Of a DNA stretch of 64,000 nucleotides, positions 42,629-52,418 are shown piece after piece (positions within the stretch are counted from its first letter, which is position 1; each line of letters starts with the position of its first letter). This DNA is from Methanothrix soehngenii GP6 (GTDB lineage: Archaea; Halobacteriota; Methanosarcinia; Methanotrichales; Methanotrichaceae). Position numbers and translations under genes: made by a program. Below the pieces are notes generated by a model. That model was given only the letters and a program-made list of their open reading frames with translations. It was not told the origin of the DNA and ran no database searches. Location: contig NC_015416.1 in the NCBI RefSeq assembly GCF_000204415.1, positions 372,001 through 436,000 of the forward strand, read 5' to 3'.

Positions 42629-45577
42629 TTATATCTTCACAGCCGCACAAACTGCCTTCTTCCTCCGCCCGTTGAGGCCGGCCCGACTGGCCACAGGGAC
42701 AGGCTCTATCTCTAGATTGAGCCTTGCTCTCAGGAATCGGCCGGTATGGCTCTCCATCACTTCAGCCACCTGTTCCGGAGTGCCGGTGGCCACAACCCGG
42801 CCGCCAGCGTTCCCTCCTTCCGGCCCCATATCTATGAGGTAGTCTGCGGATTTGATCACATCCAGGTTGTGCTCTATCACCACTACCGTGTTCCCCTTGG
42901 ATACCAGGTCGTCCAGGACATGGATTAATTTCTTCACATCATCGAAGTGCAGTCCGGTGGTAGGCTCATCTAAAAGGTAAATCGTCCTGCCCGTCCCCTT
43001 TTTGGCCAGCTCCCGCGTGAGCTTTATCCTCTGAGCCTCGCCGCCGGAGAGGGTGGTCGAGCTCTGGCCCAGCTTGATGTAGCCCAGCCCCACTCCCAGA
43101 AGGGTGTCCAGCTTGCTTCTTATGGCCGGAATGTTCTCGAAGTGCTCCCTTGCTTCCTCCACCGTCATATCCAGGGCCTCAGCAATGGACTTTCCCTTGT
43201 ACTTGACCTCCAGGGTCTCCTGGTTGTAGCGTCTCCCTTTACATTCTTCGCACTCGATATAGACATCGGGCAGGAAGTTCATCTCGATCTTGATCAGGCC
43301 ATCACCATGGCAGCTCTCGCACCTGCCGCCCTGTACATTGAATGAGAAGCGACCGCTCTTGTAGCCCCGAATCCTCGCCTCCTTGGTCTGGGCATATGCC
43401 TGGCGAATGGGATCGAAGACCTTGGTGTAGGTGGCGGGATTGGATCGGGGCGTCCTGCCGATGGGGCTCTGGTCGATGACGATCACCTTGTCCACCTCAG
43501 TGTCGAAGCGAATCCCATCATGCTCTCCCGGAGTCTCGCTTGAGTGGTAGATCCTCTTCATCAGCGCCCGGTAGAGGGTATCGTAGATCAGGGTGGACTT
43601 GCCCGATCCCGAGACGCCGGTGACCACTGTCAGAATCCCCAGGGGAATGTCAACATCGATCTCCTTGAGGTTGTTCTCCCGGCAGCCCATGAGATGGATG
43701 AACTTGTTGCTCTTCCTCCTCTTTGCCGGAACCTCGATCCTCTTTTTACCGGAGAGGTACTGGCCGGTCAGCGATTTTGGGTTGGCCTCGATCTCTTCAG
43801 GAGTGCCCTCGGCCACCACATAGCCGCCGTGAATTCCTGCTCCTGGGCCGATGTCCAGCACATGATCGGCACTGCGGATGGTATCCTCGTCATGCTCGAC
43901 TACAATCAGGGTGTTTCCCAGGTCTCTCAGCTTTTTCAGGGTCTCTATCAGCCGGGCATTGTCCCTCTGGTGCAGGCCTATGGAGGGCTCGTCCAGGACG
44001 TAGAGGACGCCGGTCAGGTTCGAGCCTATCTGGGTGGCCAGACGAATGCGTTGCGCCTCCCCACCGGAGAGGCTGCCTGCGTTTCTGGAGAGGGTCAGGT
44101 ATCCCAGGCCCACGTGCTCTAAAAATCCCAGGCGGGAGCGGATCTCCTTCAGAACCTGGCGGGCGATCTCTCCCTCCTTGACCGAGAGCTTCTCCTCTAA
44201 ATTCATGAAGAACTCATTGCATTCGCTCACCGAGAGGTTGGCCACATCAACAATAGATAAGTCCTGGATCCGGACCGCTAAGACCTTCTCTTTCAGCCTT
44301 TTTCCCTCGCAGGCCGGGCAGGGAAGGACCCGCATAAACTTCTCCAGCTCTTCCCGGCGGTACTCGGAGGCGGTCTGGCTGTAGAGGCGGATGCTCTGCG
44401 GTATCAGCCCCTCCCACTGGGAGTTATGCGACCAGTAAACGTCCCCATTTTTCATGCTCATATTCATCCGGATCTTCTCCTTCGAGCCGTACATCAGGGC
44501 ATCGTACTGCTCAGGGGTGAGATCCTTGATGGGGGTGAAGATGTCAAAGCTGAAATGCTTGGCCACTGCCGCCAGGTGCTGGCCCCGCCAGCCATCGATG
44601 ATATTACGGTAGAGGGCTACCGCTCCATCGGCGATGCATCGATCCCTGTCCGGTATGATCAGCTCGGGATCGAACTCCATTCTGAAACCCAGGCCGTTGC
44701 AGGACTCGCAGGCTCCAAAGGGGCTGTTGAAGGAGAACATCCGCGGCTGAAGCTCCTCGAAGACCAGGCCGCAGACGGGACAGGCCATCCTGGCGGAGTA
44801 GACCCGCTCCTCTCCGTTCTCATGCAGGACATAGACCAGGCCTTCCGTCTTTTTCAGGGCTTTTTCTATCGCCTCCACCAGCCGGGACTTGTCTTCTCTT
44901 GGGTCCAGCCGGTCGATGACCACATCGATATCATGCTTCTTGTAGCGGTCGAGCTCTATCTCCTCGTCCGTCCTCTGGATCTGGCCGTTCAGCCTCACCC
45001 GGGCATAGCCCTCGGCGTTCAGGTCCTTGAGAAGCTGGCCATAGGTTCCTTTCTTCTGGCGGATGACTGGGGCGAGGATGGTGATCATTCCTCCGTCCTC
45101 CCCTTTCATCTCTTTAGTCCCCTCAGTTCCCTCAGGCTCCTTGCCTTTGATCTCCTCCAGGATGCTGACGGCGATCCTCTCCGGCGACTGAGACTCGATG
45201 CGGGTTCCGTGCTCCGGGCAGTGGGGGATGCCTATTCTGGCAAAGAGCAGGCGGAGGTAGTCGTAGATCTCGGTCACCGTTCCCACAGTGCTGCGTGGGT
45301 TTTTGGAGGTAGTCTTCTGTTCGATGGAGATGGCGGGGGAGAGGCCGTCGATGGAGTCCACTTCGGGCTTGTCCATCTGGCCTAAGAACTGGCGGGCGTA
45401 GGCGGAGAGCGATTCCACATAGCGGCGCTGGCCCTCTGCGTAGATGGTATCGAAGGCCAGGGTGGATTTGCCCGAGCCGGAGACGCCGGTGATGACGATC
45501 AGGCTGTCACGGGGAAGCAGGACGTCGATGTTTTTCAGGTTGTGCTCGCGGGCGCCTTTTATTACAATTGATTTCAT
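42629..45577 (-). CDS. uvrA: Excinuclease ABC subunit A
   Basis: 982 residues from ATG 45577 ([19 protein letters not shown]); the frame is open to 45673 but then overlaps the neighbour's coding end. Two ABC modules: Walker [13 protein letters not shown] and [13 protein letters not shown], signatures [12 protein letters not shown] and [11 protein letters not shown]. Two zinc fingers are intact: CPVC...CESC and CESC...CEEC. The DNA-damage sensor for nucleotide excision repair with UvrB and UvrC, which are not in this window. A bacterial-type gene shared by many mesophilic methanogens. Confidence 0.97.
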   Translation of the reverse strand: MKSIVIKGAREHNLKNIDVLLPRDSLIVITGVSGSGKSTLAFDTIYAEGQRRYVESLSAYARQFLGQMDKPEVDSIDGLSPAISIEQKTTSKNPRSTVGTVTEIYDYLRLLFARIGIPHCPEHGTRIESQSPERIAVSILEEIKGKEPEGTEGTKEMKGEDGGMITILAPVIRQKKGTYGQLLKDLNAEGYARVRLNGQIQRTDEEIELDRYKKHDIDVVIDRLDPREDKSRLVEAIEKALKKTEGLVYVLHENGEERVYSARMACPVCGLVFEELQPRMFSFNSPFGACESCNGLGFRMEFDPELIIPDRDRCIADGAVALYRNIIDGWRGQHLAAVAKHFSFDIFTPIKDLTPEQYDALMYGSKEKIRMNMSMKNGDVYWSHNSQWEGLIPQSIRLYSQTASEYRREELEKFMRVLPCPACEGKRLKEKVLAVRIQDLSIVDVANLSVSECNEFFMNLEEKLSVKEGEIARQVLKEIRSRLGFLEHVGLGYLTLSRNAGSLSGGEAQRIRLATQIGSNLTGVLYVLDEPSIGLHQRDNARLIETLKKLRDLGNTLIVVEHDEDTIRSADHVLDIGPGAGIHGGYVVAEGTPEEIEANPKSLTGQYLSGKKRIEVPAKRRKSNKFIHLMGCRENNLKEIDVDIPLGILTVVTGVSGSGKSTLIYDTLYRALMKRIYHSSETPGEHDGIRFDTEVDKVIVIDQSPIGRTPRSNPATYTKVFDPIRQAYAQTKEARIRGYKSGRFSFNVQGGRCESCHGDGLIKIEMNFLPDVYIECEECKGRRYNQETLEVKYKGKSIAEALDMTVEEAREHFENIPAIRSKLDTLLGVGLGYIKLGQSSTTLSGGEAQRIKLTRELAKKGTGRTIYLLDEPTTGLHFDDVKKLIHVLDDLVSKGNTVVVIEHNLDVIKSADYLIDMGPEGGNAGGRVVATGTPEQVAEVMESHTGRFLRARLNLEIEPVPVASRAGLNGRRKKAVCAAVKI

Positions 45578-45593
45578 ATTTATTTCATCTATT

Positions 45594-46235
45594 TTAGCCA
45601 ATCTTGCTGGCGATAGCAGTTCCATATCCGGCAAGAGCCCCATAGCGATATGCGGTGTACTTGGCTGGAACATTCAACCGGATGGTGTCAAGCGATATGG
45701 CATATAGCTCAGCACCGCTCTCTGGCAGGATGTCCAGGGTAATGCTGTTGCCTGATGCGGTTCCGCTGGCCAGGGCCATCTGGGTGGTGCTGCCGGAGGC
45801 GATGCTCCCCCGGCCAAAGAGCCTGTTTCCGGATTGATGCAGGTCCAGAGAGATGGTGTATCCTTCGGAGAGCTGCAAGGCCCATTTTCCTGATATGCCA
45901 GTTAAGCTGGCAGCAGGGGTAGTGGCTTGGGCTGGGGTCTGAGTCACAGGGGTGCTGGAGAAGGTCTTTGCCACCGGGGTGTTGGATGCGCTATATCTTC
46001 CCATTGTGGTCTTGCCGACGCTCGAGCCCAGAAGAGAGACTGGTTTAGATGTCTGAACGCTGCTGGGTGCAGATGTTGCGCCGGCGCCGACCTTCATCGT
46101 GAATATGGGGTCGGTAAAGTACTTGCCAGCGTCGCCGCTATAGCTTCCCACATAGCCGCCCTCCAGATAATCCTGAGCAGCGGAAGGCAGGGCCAATAAT
46201 GACAGAAGGGCCAGAATGCCGAGTATCCTTATCAT
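45594..46235 (-). CDS. Secreted protein with Ser/Thr-rich linker, unknown function
   Basis: 213 residues from ATG 46235 ([23 protein letters not shown], a clear signal peptide). A Ser/Thr/Pro-rich stretch (about 60-115) links it to a ~95-residue beta-rich domain beginning [23 protein letters not shown], which looks like a small lipocalin/calycin-type or 'ligand-binding' barrel common in secreted Methanothrix proteins. Not further recognised. It ends 16 bp before uvrA on the same strand. Confidence 0.7.
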   Translation of the reverse strand: MIRILGILALLSLLALPSAAQDYLEGGYVGSYSGDAGKYFTDPIFTMKVGAGATSAPSSVQTSKPVSLLGSSVGKTTMGRYSASNTPVAKTFSSTPVTQTPAQATTPAASLTGISGKWALQLSEGYTISLDLHQSGNRLFGRGSIASGSTTQMALASGTASGNSITLDILPESGAELYAISLDTIRLNVPAKYTAYRYGALAGYGTAIASKIG

Positions 46236-46695
46236 ATCTAACTCACTGCGGTCAATGGCGTTCGTCAATTAACTTAAAGATAACCGTCGAATAATGAGGA
46301 TGACATCCGGAGGTGGATGGGTAGCAGAAGGCGGCTCGCGTCCATCTGGAGGGGCAGGGAGGACTGTAAAGGGGAGAGGAGACGGGTGGTGGATGTGACC
46401 CTGCTTGCGGATAAATGGGGCGAAGCATCTTGATTTTCTGGGCAAGATTGTATCCAAGCCTCCCCGGCGTTGAGGGGGCCAGAGCACTACCGCGCGTAAA
46501 ACCCGCGCGCGGCGTCCACTGAAAAGCAGCTTGCTAGAATTAATCTTGACCTTGATCCTGCTTGGTTTCAAGAGATCAACTATCCAATGAGAAAACTCCA
46601 GATAATTAGTCCATAAATCGATTCATACGGTTATTTGGGCTTCCCGGCTTAGAGGAGGGCAGGCGGATCCCTCAGATCCAAAAACAGCAAAAAGC

Positions 46696-46719
46696 ATTAC
46701 TGCATCTAGCTGCAGTAAT
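46696..46719. promoter_or_regulatory. NikR-like operator candidate: ATTAC-N14-GTAAT palindrome
   Basis: Nine-bp perfect arms, ATTACTGCA and TGCAGTAAT, separated by TCTAGC. Read as half-sites it is ATTAC-14 nt-GTAAT, the spacing reported for NikR sites of the GTGTTAC-N13/14-GTAACAC type. It is 316 bp upstream of the transporter start. A related site lies at 57850-57875. Confidence 0.5.
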
Positions 46720-46899
46720 TTGTAAAAAGCAGCCTGCTGCATATCAATAATGGTCGCAATACGGCTCTTGAGCCCATCTCACGATATAAGCCGCCCATAA
46801 ACCTGGGCAGCACAATTGGCCTGAGCTTTAACAGAAAGATCTCACCGCCTCTTCACCCGATCTCGCCTTTCAGCTAATCTCCCATTTAATTTCAAATTT

Positions 46900-46948
46900 T
46901 ATAAGCTAATTATAATTTGTAATAACGAAAAGTCTTAAGTATAAGCTA
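46900..46948 (+). promoter_or_regulatory. Promoter-like A/T tract with two TATAAGCTA repeats
   Basis: TATAAGCTA occurs at 46900 and 46940, the first followed by ATTATAATT. Box-A-like sequence 85-135 bp upstream of the operon's GTG. The exact duplication could be two promoters or a regulator's direct repeat. Confidence 0.4.
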
Positions 46949-47034
46949 GAATTTAACACGAATAAGATATCGATGCAGATTTAGGACAATGATGTGGTCC
47001 CGCGATCTGATTGCAAATAAATGGAGGAATAGAA

Positions 47035-48174
47035 GTGAGTAAAAGAAACCTTTGGAATAGATCGATAATAATATTATTTATATGCTCTATAATTTTCCTG
47101 AGCTCTACTGCCCTGGCATCATACCCCAAGACCTTTACCGACACCCAGGGCCGGGAGATCACTCTTGATGAATCCCCGCAGAGGATAATCACCAGAGCCC
47201 CGGACGAGGCCAGAATCGTGATCGCCCTGGGCTACGGAGACAAGCTAGTCGCCGGTGAGCAGGCTACCAAATCCTGCCTCTGCCCAATGACCTTTAGCAA
47301 CACCACCGAAGGTTGCCTGGAGTGCTATGAGAACATCATTGACGGCCGGATGCCCGACCTTCCCGAGATCAGCACCAGGTACGACATCTATTTCGAGGAG
47401 ATCGCCAGGCTGGAGCCCGACCTTATATTTTGCGGAAACCTGAAGGATGCAGAGGCCTTTGAGGACAAGATTGGCTGCCCGGTGGTAGTTCTTGGAGGAC
47501 AGGGCTGGAACTTCGGCGATGAGGGCTACTTCGATAGCATCCGCGTGGCCGGCGAGGCCCTGGATGCTCGGGATCAGGCAGATGAGCTCATCGCCTTTGC
47601 CAAGGGCAAGGTGGAAATGATCGAATCGGTGACAAAAGAGATAGATCCTGATGATCGGCCAAAGGTCTACTTCGCCTCCCGAGGTGCAAGCAATGCCTTT
47701 TATGATCCCAAAGAGGGAAGGGACTTCACCAGAACCGAACCCAAATACGATCCTCTGACCATCGCCGGCGGCAACAACATCGCCTCGGAGATCAACGGCT
47801 CTACAGTTAATGTGGCCCTGGAGCAGATCATAGCCTGGAACCCTGACTTCATATTCATATCCAACAGCAATGCGGGAAACAATACAGGCCTTGATTTCAT
47901 CAAGAACAGCCCTGAGCTGGCCTCCATCAACGCCATAAAGGAAGGCAACGTCTTCAACTGCTTCTATCCCCACTGCCGGGGCACTCCGCCTGACAGAAAC
48001 CTGTTTAACATGATGTACATGGCCAAGGTGATGTACCCGGAGGAGTTTGAGGATCTCGACCTGGAGAAAGAGGGCAATGAGATATTCAAGGCCTTCTTGG
48101 GAGTGGACGGCGTCTTCACCGAGTATGCCGACTACCTGGTCTGGCCAAGAGAGTACCTGGACAGCCTGAAATAG
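47035..48174 (+). CDS. ABC transporter substrate-binding protein, FecB/BtuF type, with Cys-rich insert
   Basis: 379 residues from GTG 47035, set by GGAGGA at 47024-47029. Signal peptide (IIILFICSIIFLSSTALA), then the periplasmic-binding type II fold: TFTDTQGREITLDESPQRIITR, ARLEPDLIFCG and IAWNPDFIFISNS are the usual landmarks of iron-siderophore/cobalamin-binding proteins. Unusual is KSCLCPMTFSNTTEGCLECY (near residue 82), four cysteines in CxC...CxxC where most relatives have none. First gene of a five-gene operon with a methyltransferase, slipin, permease and ATPase. Confidence 0.85.
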   Translation: MSKRNLWNRSIIILFICSIIFLSSTALASYPKTFTDTQGREITLDESPQRIITRAPDEARIVIALGYGDKLVAGEQATKSCLCPMTFSNTTEGCLECYENIIDGRMPDLPEISTRYDIYFEEIARLEPDLIFCGNLKDAEAFEDKIGCPVVVLGGQGWNFGDEGYFDSIRVAGEALDARDQADELIAFAKGKVEMIESVTKEIDPDDRPKVYFASRGASNAFYDPKEGRDFTRTEPKYDPLTIAGGNNIASEINGSTVNVALEQIIAWNPDFIFISNSNAGNNTGLDFIKNSPELASINAIKEGNVFNCFYPHCRGTPPDRNLFNMMYMAKVMYPEEFEDLDLEKEGNEIFKAFLGVDGVFTEYADYLVWPREYLDSLK

Positions 48175-48182
48175 GTGCTCTC

Positions 48183-49028
48183 ATGCCGGGAATCATTAAC
48201 TGGGACGAGCTGTGGAAGGCCACCCATGCAGGCGGGTTTCACCACCATGGCCGGGACGGCCAGGATCTGGCATCCCATTGGGATAGTAAGGCCCGAGGGT
48301 TCAACAAGAGGGTGATGAAGAATCCCGCAAGGGCAACAAATCAGGTGGCCACCCTCGGCCTCCTTTCTCATGAGACAGTACTGGATGTGGGCGCCGGCAC
48401 AGGAAGGCTGGCGATTCCCATGGCTCGAATAGCCAGGAGCGTAACAGCTCTTGATCAATCCAAGGGAATGCTGGCCTGCCTCGAGGAGAACATGGCTAAA
48501 GAGGGCATAGAGAACATCCGTACCATCCAGAAGAGCTGGGAGGAGCTGGCCGAGGGTGAGATCGAGCTGCACGACGTGGTCTTATCCTCCAACTCTTTGG
48601 GGGTGTTGAACCTAAGAGAGTCCCTGGCCAAGATGGACTCTATGGCCAAAAGGGCGGTCTATATCTTCACATTCGCCGATCGGAGGAGAGACGACGGCTT
48701 TGCAGACTTCCTGAGGGGAGGCAAAAGGGCCCGCCATCATTTCGGCGGCCCAGCTGACTACCTGGTGATATACAACCTCCTGGCGGATATGGGAATTTTC
48801 GCCGACATCAAGATCATGAACTGGCAGTCCTCCGAGCACTACTCAAGTCTTGATGAGGCGGTAGCTGAGTGGAAGGAGATGCACGAAATACCAGCGGAAA
48901 GAGAGCCCGAGCTGCGAGAGTTTCTATCCGGGAAGCTGACTGAAAGTGATCAAGGGCTGTGCATGCATCGCCACCACAAGCAGGCCATGATCTCCTGGCA
49001 GAAGGACCAGCCTGCGTCTGAGCATTAA
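48183..49028 (+). CDS. Class I SAM-dependent methyltransferase in an ABC transporter operon
   Basis: 281 residues. TVLDVGAGTGRLAIPMARIA (near residue 63) is the SAM motif I, VTALDQSKGML motif II, and HDVVLSSNSLGVL motif IV. The N-terminus NWDELWKATHAGGFHHHGRDG and the His-rich C-terminus (CMHRHHKQ) are distinctive and may bind metal. Gap of 8 bp to the binding-protein gene. By context it may methylate the transported chelate or cofactor, but that is inference; the reaction is unknown. Confidence 0.8.
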   Translation: MPGIINWDELWKATHAGGFHHHGRDGQDLASHWDSKARGFNKRVMKNPARATNQVATLGLLSHETVLDVGAGTGRLAIPMARIARSVTALDQSKGMLACLEENMAKEGIENIRTIQKSWEELAEGEIELHDVVLSSNSLGVLNLRESLAKMDSMAKRAVYIFTFADRRRDDGFADFLRGGKRARHHFGGPADYLVIYNLLADMGIFADIKIMNWQSSEHYSSLDEAVAEWKEMHEIPAEREPELREFLSGKLTESDQGLCMHRHHKQAMISWQKDQPASEH

Positions 49029-49048
49029 ATGCAGGGGAGGACAATACA

Positions 49049-49831
49049 ATGGTCTCCATTCCCATTCTGGCCGGATCGGCTCTGTTGATAGTAATACTGG
49101 CCTCGAGCATCCGGGTGGTGAGGCAATACGAGCGAGCGGTTATATTCCGCCTGGGCAAGATCAAGAAGGAGAGAGGTCCAGGCCTCTTTGCTCTCATTCC
49201 TCTGGCGGATAAGATGGTCCGGGTGGACATGAGGGTGCGAGAGCTTGATGTGCCCAAACAGACGGTGATCAGCAAGGACAATGTCACTCTAGAGGTGGAT
49301 GCGGTCATCTACTACAAGGTGATGGATGCCTCTCGGGCGATCATCGAGGTAGAGGACTTCGAGGCCGCCACCCTTCTTCTGGCTCAAACCACCCTGAGAG
49401 ATATCCTGGGACAGAATGAACTGGACACCATCCTCTCCGATCGGGACGATCTCAATAAGAGGATCAAGGAGATCCTGGACTCGACCACTGGCCCCTGGGG
49501 CATGCACGTGGTGATGGTCACCATGAGGGACGTATCATTGCCGGAGAACATGCTGCGCGCCATCGCCCGCCAGGCAGAGGCGGAGAGAGAGAAGAGAGCC
49601 CGGATCATCCTGGCAGAAGGAGAGTATCAGGCCTCAAAGATGATGAACCAGGCAGCGGATATGTACGAGGACAAGCCGAGCGCTCTGAAGCTGAGGGAGT
49701 ACCAGACCCTGACCGAGATTGCTAAAGAGAAGAACCTGATAGTGGTCTCCACCGGATCAGATGATGGTCACAGGAATTCGGACCTTCCCCTTTTCATGGG
49801 GCTGGCCAGGGCGGCTGTGAGCAATAAATGA
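49049..49831 (+). CDS. Slipin/stomatin-like SPFH protein
   Basis: 260 residues. N-terminal membrane helix (PILAGSALLIVILASSIRVV), then the SPFH domain: YERAVIFRLGKIKKERGPGLFALIP and VRELDVPKQTVISKDNVTLEVDAVIYYKV, then the heptad-rich REKRARIILAEGEYQAS. It would oligomerise in membrane microdomains. Archaeal slipins are usually paired with an NfeD protease; here it is within the transporter operon, overlapping the permease start by 4 bp, and no NfeD gene is nearby. Role inferred: membrane scaffold or quality control for the importer. Confidence 0.9.
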   Translation: MVSIPILAGSALLIVILASSIRVVRQYERAVIFRLGKIKKERGPGLFALIPLADKMVRVDMRVRELDVPKQTVISKDNVTLEVDAVIYYKVMDASRAIIEVEDFEAATLLLAQTTLRDILGQNELDTILSDRDDLNKRIKEILDSTTGPWGMHVVMVTMRDVSLPENMLRAIARQAEAEREKRARIILAEGEYQASKMMNQAADMYEDKPSALKLREYQTLTEIAKEKNLIVVSTGSDDGHRNSDLPLFMGLARAAVSNK

Positions 49832-50958
49832 CCAGCTTTCGGGCACTCTTCTTCCGGGGCAAGCCCGACGCTGGCTACTCTCGGGCGAAGAGGTCGGGCA
49901 AGAAGAGCAACCACGAGCTGGCCCATGAGAGATTCAAGTTCATCAGAATCTTATTCGTGCTGGGCATCGCCGGCCTTCTGGTCCTTCTCACCGGGCTCAT
50001 AATCACCCTCGGCCCCCTGGATATATCCGTGCTCGATTCTTATTCTGCCCTCCTGGCCCGCTTCTGGCCGGAGCACTTCTATGTGGACGAGCTCACCAGC
50101 CGGGTGGTCTGGAACATCCGCTTTCCCAGAATCATGGGAGGAATCATGGCCGGCTTTGGGCTGGGAATATGCGGCTGCGTGATGCAGGCGGTCCTAAAGA
50201 ACCCTCTCGCCAGCCCCTTCACCCTGGGAATCACTGCCGGTGCCCAGTTTGGCATATCCCTGGCCGCAGTCATCGGCTTTTCATTTCTTGCCGGTCCCTA
50301 TTTCATAATCGGTAATGCCTTCCTCTGCGCCCTCTTCTGCTCTCTGTTCATCATCGGCCTGGCCGCCATCAAAGGAGCAACCTCTGAGAACCTGGTCCTG
50401 GCAGGAATCGCCGTCAACTACTTCTTCACTGCGATCAGCCAGCTGCTCAAGTACTTCGCCACCGACGAGCAGCTTCGCCTCATGACAAACTGGGGAATGG
50501 GGGATCTCGCTGCCTTCTCCTGGACCAACTCCAGGATACTTTTGGCCATATTCGTCATCTGCATTCCTCTGCTCATGACCAAATGCTGGGACCTGAACAT
50601 CATGACGGCAGGAGACGAGACCGCCAAGAGCATCGGGGTCAATGCTGAGAGGACGCGCATCTTCATAATGGTGGTCAGCAGCCTGCTGGTCGCGACCATT
50701 GTCTCATTCATGGGGACCATCGCCTTTGTGGGGCTGGTCGCCCCTCACATGGCCCGGATGGTCATCGGCGGAGACCACCGTTTCCTCATCCCCGCCTCGG
50801 GAGTGCTGGGAGCACTGGTTTTAATGTCTGCCGATGCCGCGGGAATGAATCTGATCGCCCCCACCATCATACCCACAGGAATCATGACATCGATTGTTGG
50901 AGTCCCGTTCTTCATGTATCTGATGATGAAAGGAAAGAGAAAGGAGTTTTGGACATGA
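49828..50958 (+). CDS. FecCD-family ABC transporter permease
   Basis: 376 residues with about ten helices. A ~45-residue basic N-terminal extension (KRSGKKSNHELAHERFK) precedes the first helix. MGGIMAGFGLGICGCVMQAVLKNPLASPFTLGITAGAQFG and FVGLVAPHMARMVIGGDHR are the family's signature and the ATPase-coupling motif. Substrates in the family are ferric siderophores, heme, cobalamin and, in some bacteria, nickel. Overlaps its neighbours by 4 bp on both sides. Confidence 0.95.
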   Translation: MTSFRALFFRGKPDAGYSRAKRSGKKSNHELAHERFKFIRILFVLGIAGLLVLLTGLIITLGPLDISVLDSYSALLARFWPEHFYVDELTSRVVWNIRFPRIMGGIMAGFGLGICGCVMQAVLKNPLASPFTLGITAGAQFGISLAAVIGFSFLAGPYFIIGNAFLCALFCSLFIIGLAAIKGATSENLVLAGIAVNYFFTAISQLLKYFATDEQLRLMTNWGMGDLAAFSWTNSRILLAIFVICIPLLMTKCWDLNIMTAGDETAKSIGVNAERTRIFIMVVSSLLVATIVSFMGTIAFVGLVAPHMARMVIGGDHRFLIPASGVLGALVLMSADAAGMNLIAPTIIPTGIMTSIVGVPFFMYLMMKGKRKEFWT

Positions 50959-51743
50959 TGATCAAGCTTCAGGCCAAGGATATGGATTTTGGCTATAACA
51001 GCAGCAAGATACTTCAAAATGTGAACTTCGAGATCGCCCCTTCAAAGCTGGTCACCATCGTTGGGCCGAACGGCTCCGGCAAGTCAACATTGATCAAGTG
51101 CATAGACCGGATTCTTGCCCCTCAGGGGGGAAGCATCCTCATCGACCGGAAGGATGTGACCAGAATGACCCGGATGGATATGGCCAAATATCTCTCCTAT
51201 GTTCCCCAGAGCTCTGTGAGGATCTTTCCAACCAACGTCTTTGACACCATTCTGATGGGCAGGAGGCCCCATATCGGCTGGTTGGGCAGCGAGAGGGACG
51301 AGGATAAGGTCTGGGAGGTCCTGAGGCTTCTTGATATCGAGAGGCTGGCCATGAGCAACTTCAGTGAGCTCTCCGGCGGCCAGCAGCAGAAGGTCCTTAT
51401 CGCCCGAGCGTTGGTCCAGGAGGCAGAGGTGATGCTCCTGGATGAGCCCACCAGCAACCTGGATATCTGGCATCAGCTGGATGTGATGAACATCATTCGG
51501 GATGTGGTCAAGAAAAAGGAGATCACTGCCATCATGGCCCTGCATGATCTGAACCTCGCCTCCTACTACTCCGACCGGATCATCATGATGAATAGAGGCA
51601 AGATAATAGCCGCTGGCGATCCCCAATCGGTGATCACCGAGGAGAACATAGCAAAGGTCTATCGGGTGGAGGCGGCGGTGAGGAGCCTCTCCGACCGACC
51701 GGTAATAATGCCCTTGCGGCAGATCCGGGGAGCAAGGGCGTAG
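50955..51743 (+). CDS. ABC transporter ATP-binding protein, FepC/BtuD type
   Basis: 262 residues from ATG 50955, overlapping the permease stop (TGA 50956-50958) as ATGA. Walker [14 protein letters not shown]-loop VPQSSVRIFPTNVFDTILMGRRPH, signature LSGGQQQKVLIARALVQ, Walker B EVMLLDEPTSNLD and the H-loop MALHDLNLA are all intact. The energy-coupling subunit of the operon. The last gene of the rightward operon; the next gene (51795) is on the opposite strand. Confidence 0.96.
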   Translation: MMIKLQAKDMDFGYNSSKILQNVNFEIAPSKLVTIVGPNGSGKSTLIKCIDRILAPQGGSILIDRKDVTRMTRMDMAKYLSYVPQSSVRIFPTNVFDTILMGRRPHIGWLGSERDEDKVWEVLRLLDIERLAMSNFSELSGGQQQKVLIARALVQEAEVMLLDEPTSNLDIWHQLDVMNIIRDVVKKKEITAIMALHDLNLASYYSDRIIMMNRGKIIAAGDPQSVITEENIAKVYRVEAAVRSLSDRPVIMPLRQIRGARA

Positions 51744-51794
51744 CAGAAAATAGAACTTGCTCGTCGTCTCTTTTTTAGGAGCAGCGCCCGGCTA

Positions 51795-52394
51795 TCAACC
51801 TTTTCGCCGGGCAGCAGATGCTTGAAACATCTCCCTATACTCCGCATACCTGCCGGAAAAAGCCGGATAAGTGAAGCTCATGCCGTCTTTGCCCAGCATT
51901 ACTGACAGGGGCCTTGCCCTTTGAAAGTCCATGCTTCCATCAGCATCAAAGAACCGTTCATCAACCTCCAGGTGCACCACCTTGCCGATGATGAGAACGA
52001 ACTTCTCCCTGACCAGCTCCTCTTCTAAAACGCACTCCGCCCAGGCCAGGCAGCCCTCGATTCCAGGAGCCTTGACTTTTGTGGACGGGTGGGGCTCAAG
52101 TCCCGCTTCTAAGAACTCATCCACCCCGGGAGGATAGCTTCTGGCGCAGATCATAATCGCATCCTCCATGCCCATCTGCGGGATATTCACCACAAACTCT
52201 CCCGTCCGGCGGATGTTCTCCAGGGTGTCGCGCTTGATCCAGGAAGCGAGGATGACCTCCTCCAGAGGGCGCAAAATGGGCGTGAAATTTGACCAGGGAG
52301 CAGCATTCCTGATCCCCTGCGAGGAAACGGTGGTGATGAGGACTACCGGAAGAGGCAGGATCTGCTCCCTTTGATTCGGTTTTAGGATCATCAA
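51795..52394 (-). CDS. Flavin reductase-like FMN-binding protein (flavoredoxin)
   Basis: 199 residues. PLPVVLITTVSSQGIRNAAPWSNFTPILRPLEE is the FMN-binding N-terminus of the flavin reductase-like family, and RTGEFVVNIPQ and PGIEGCLAWAECVLEEELV are conserved. Flavoredoxins transfer electrons, e.g. from ferredoxin, in anaerobes. It is the last gene of the leftward run after cooC (24-bp gap), so a redox role in metal handling is conceivable. Confidence 0.9.
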   Translation of the reverse strand: MMILKPNQREQILPLPVVLITTVSSQGIRNAAPWSNFTPILRPLEEVILASWIKRDTLENIRRTGEFVVNIPQMGMEDAIMICARSYPPGVDEFLEAGLEPHPSTKVKAPGIEGCLAWAECVLEEELVREKFVLIIGKVVHLEVDERFFDADGSMDFQRARPLSVMLGKDGMSFTYPAFSGRYAEYREMFQASAARRKG

Positions 52395-52418
52395 TTTCCC
52401 TCGGAATTATCTCAAAAC

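Larger units (their letters stand above)
46236..47034. other. 800-bp intergenic region with operator-like palindrome and possible leader
   Basis: 46269-46571 contains only an unsupported minus-strand frame. A long palindrome sits at 46696-46719. 46720-46870 has small hairpins, e.g. GCCCA (46793)/TGGGC (46808). 46890-46960 is A/T-rich with the repeated TATAAGCTA (46900-46908 and 46940-46948) and AATTATAATT, most likely the promoter of the ABC operon that starts at 47035. Confidence 0.55.

Noticed and set aside
45577-45673. Upstream extension of uvrA
   Set aside because: It overlaps the 3' end of the neighbouring secreted-protein gene, and the usual UvrA N-terminus begins at 45577.
46720-47034. 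Cobalamin or NiCo riboswitch in the ABC operon leader
   Set aside because: Only small unrelated hairpins are visible, and no B12-box or NiCo core could be recognised.
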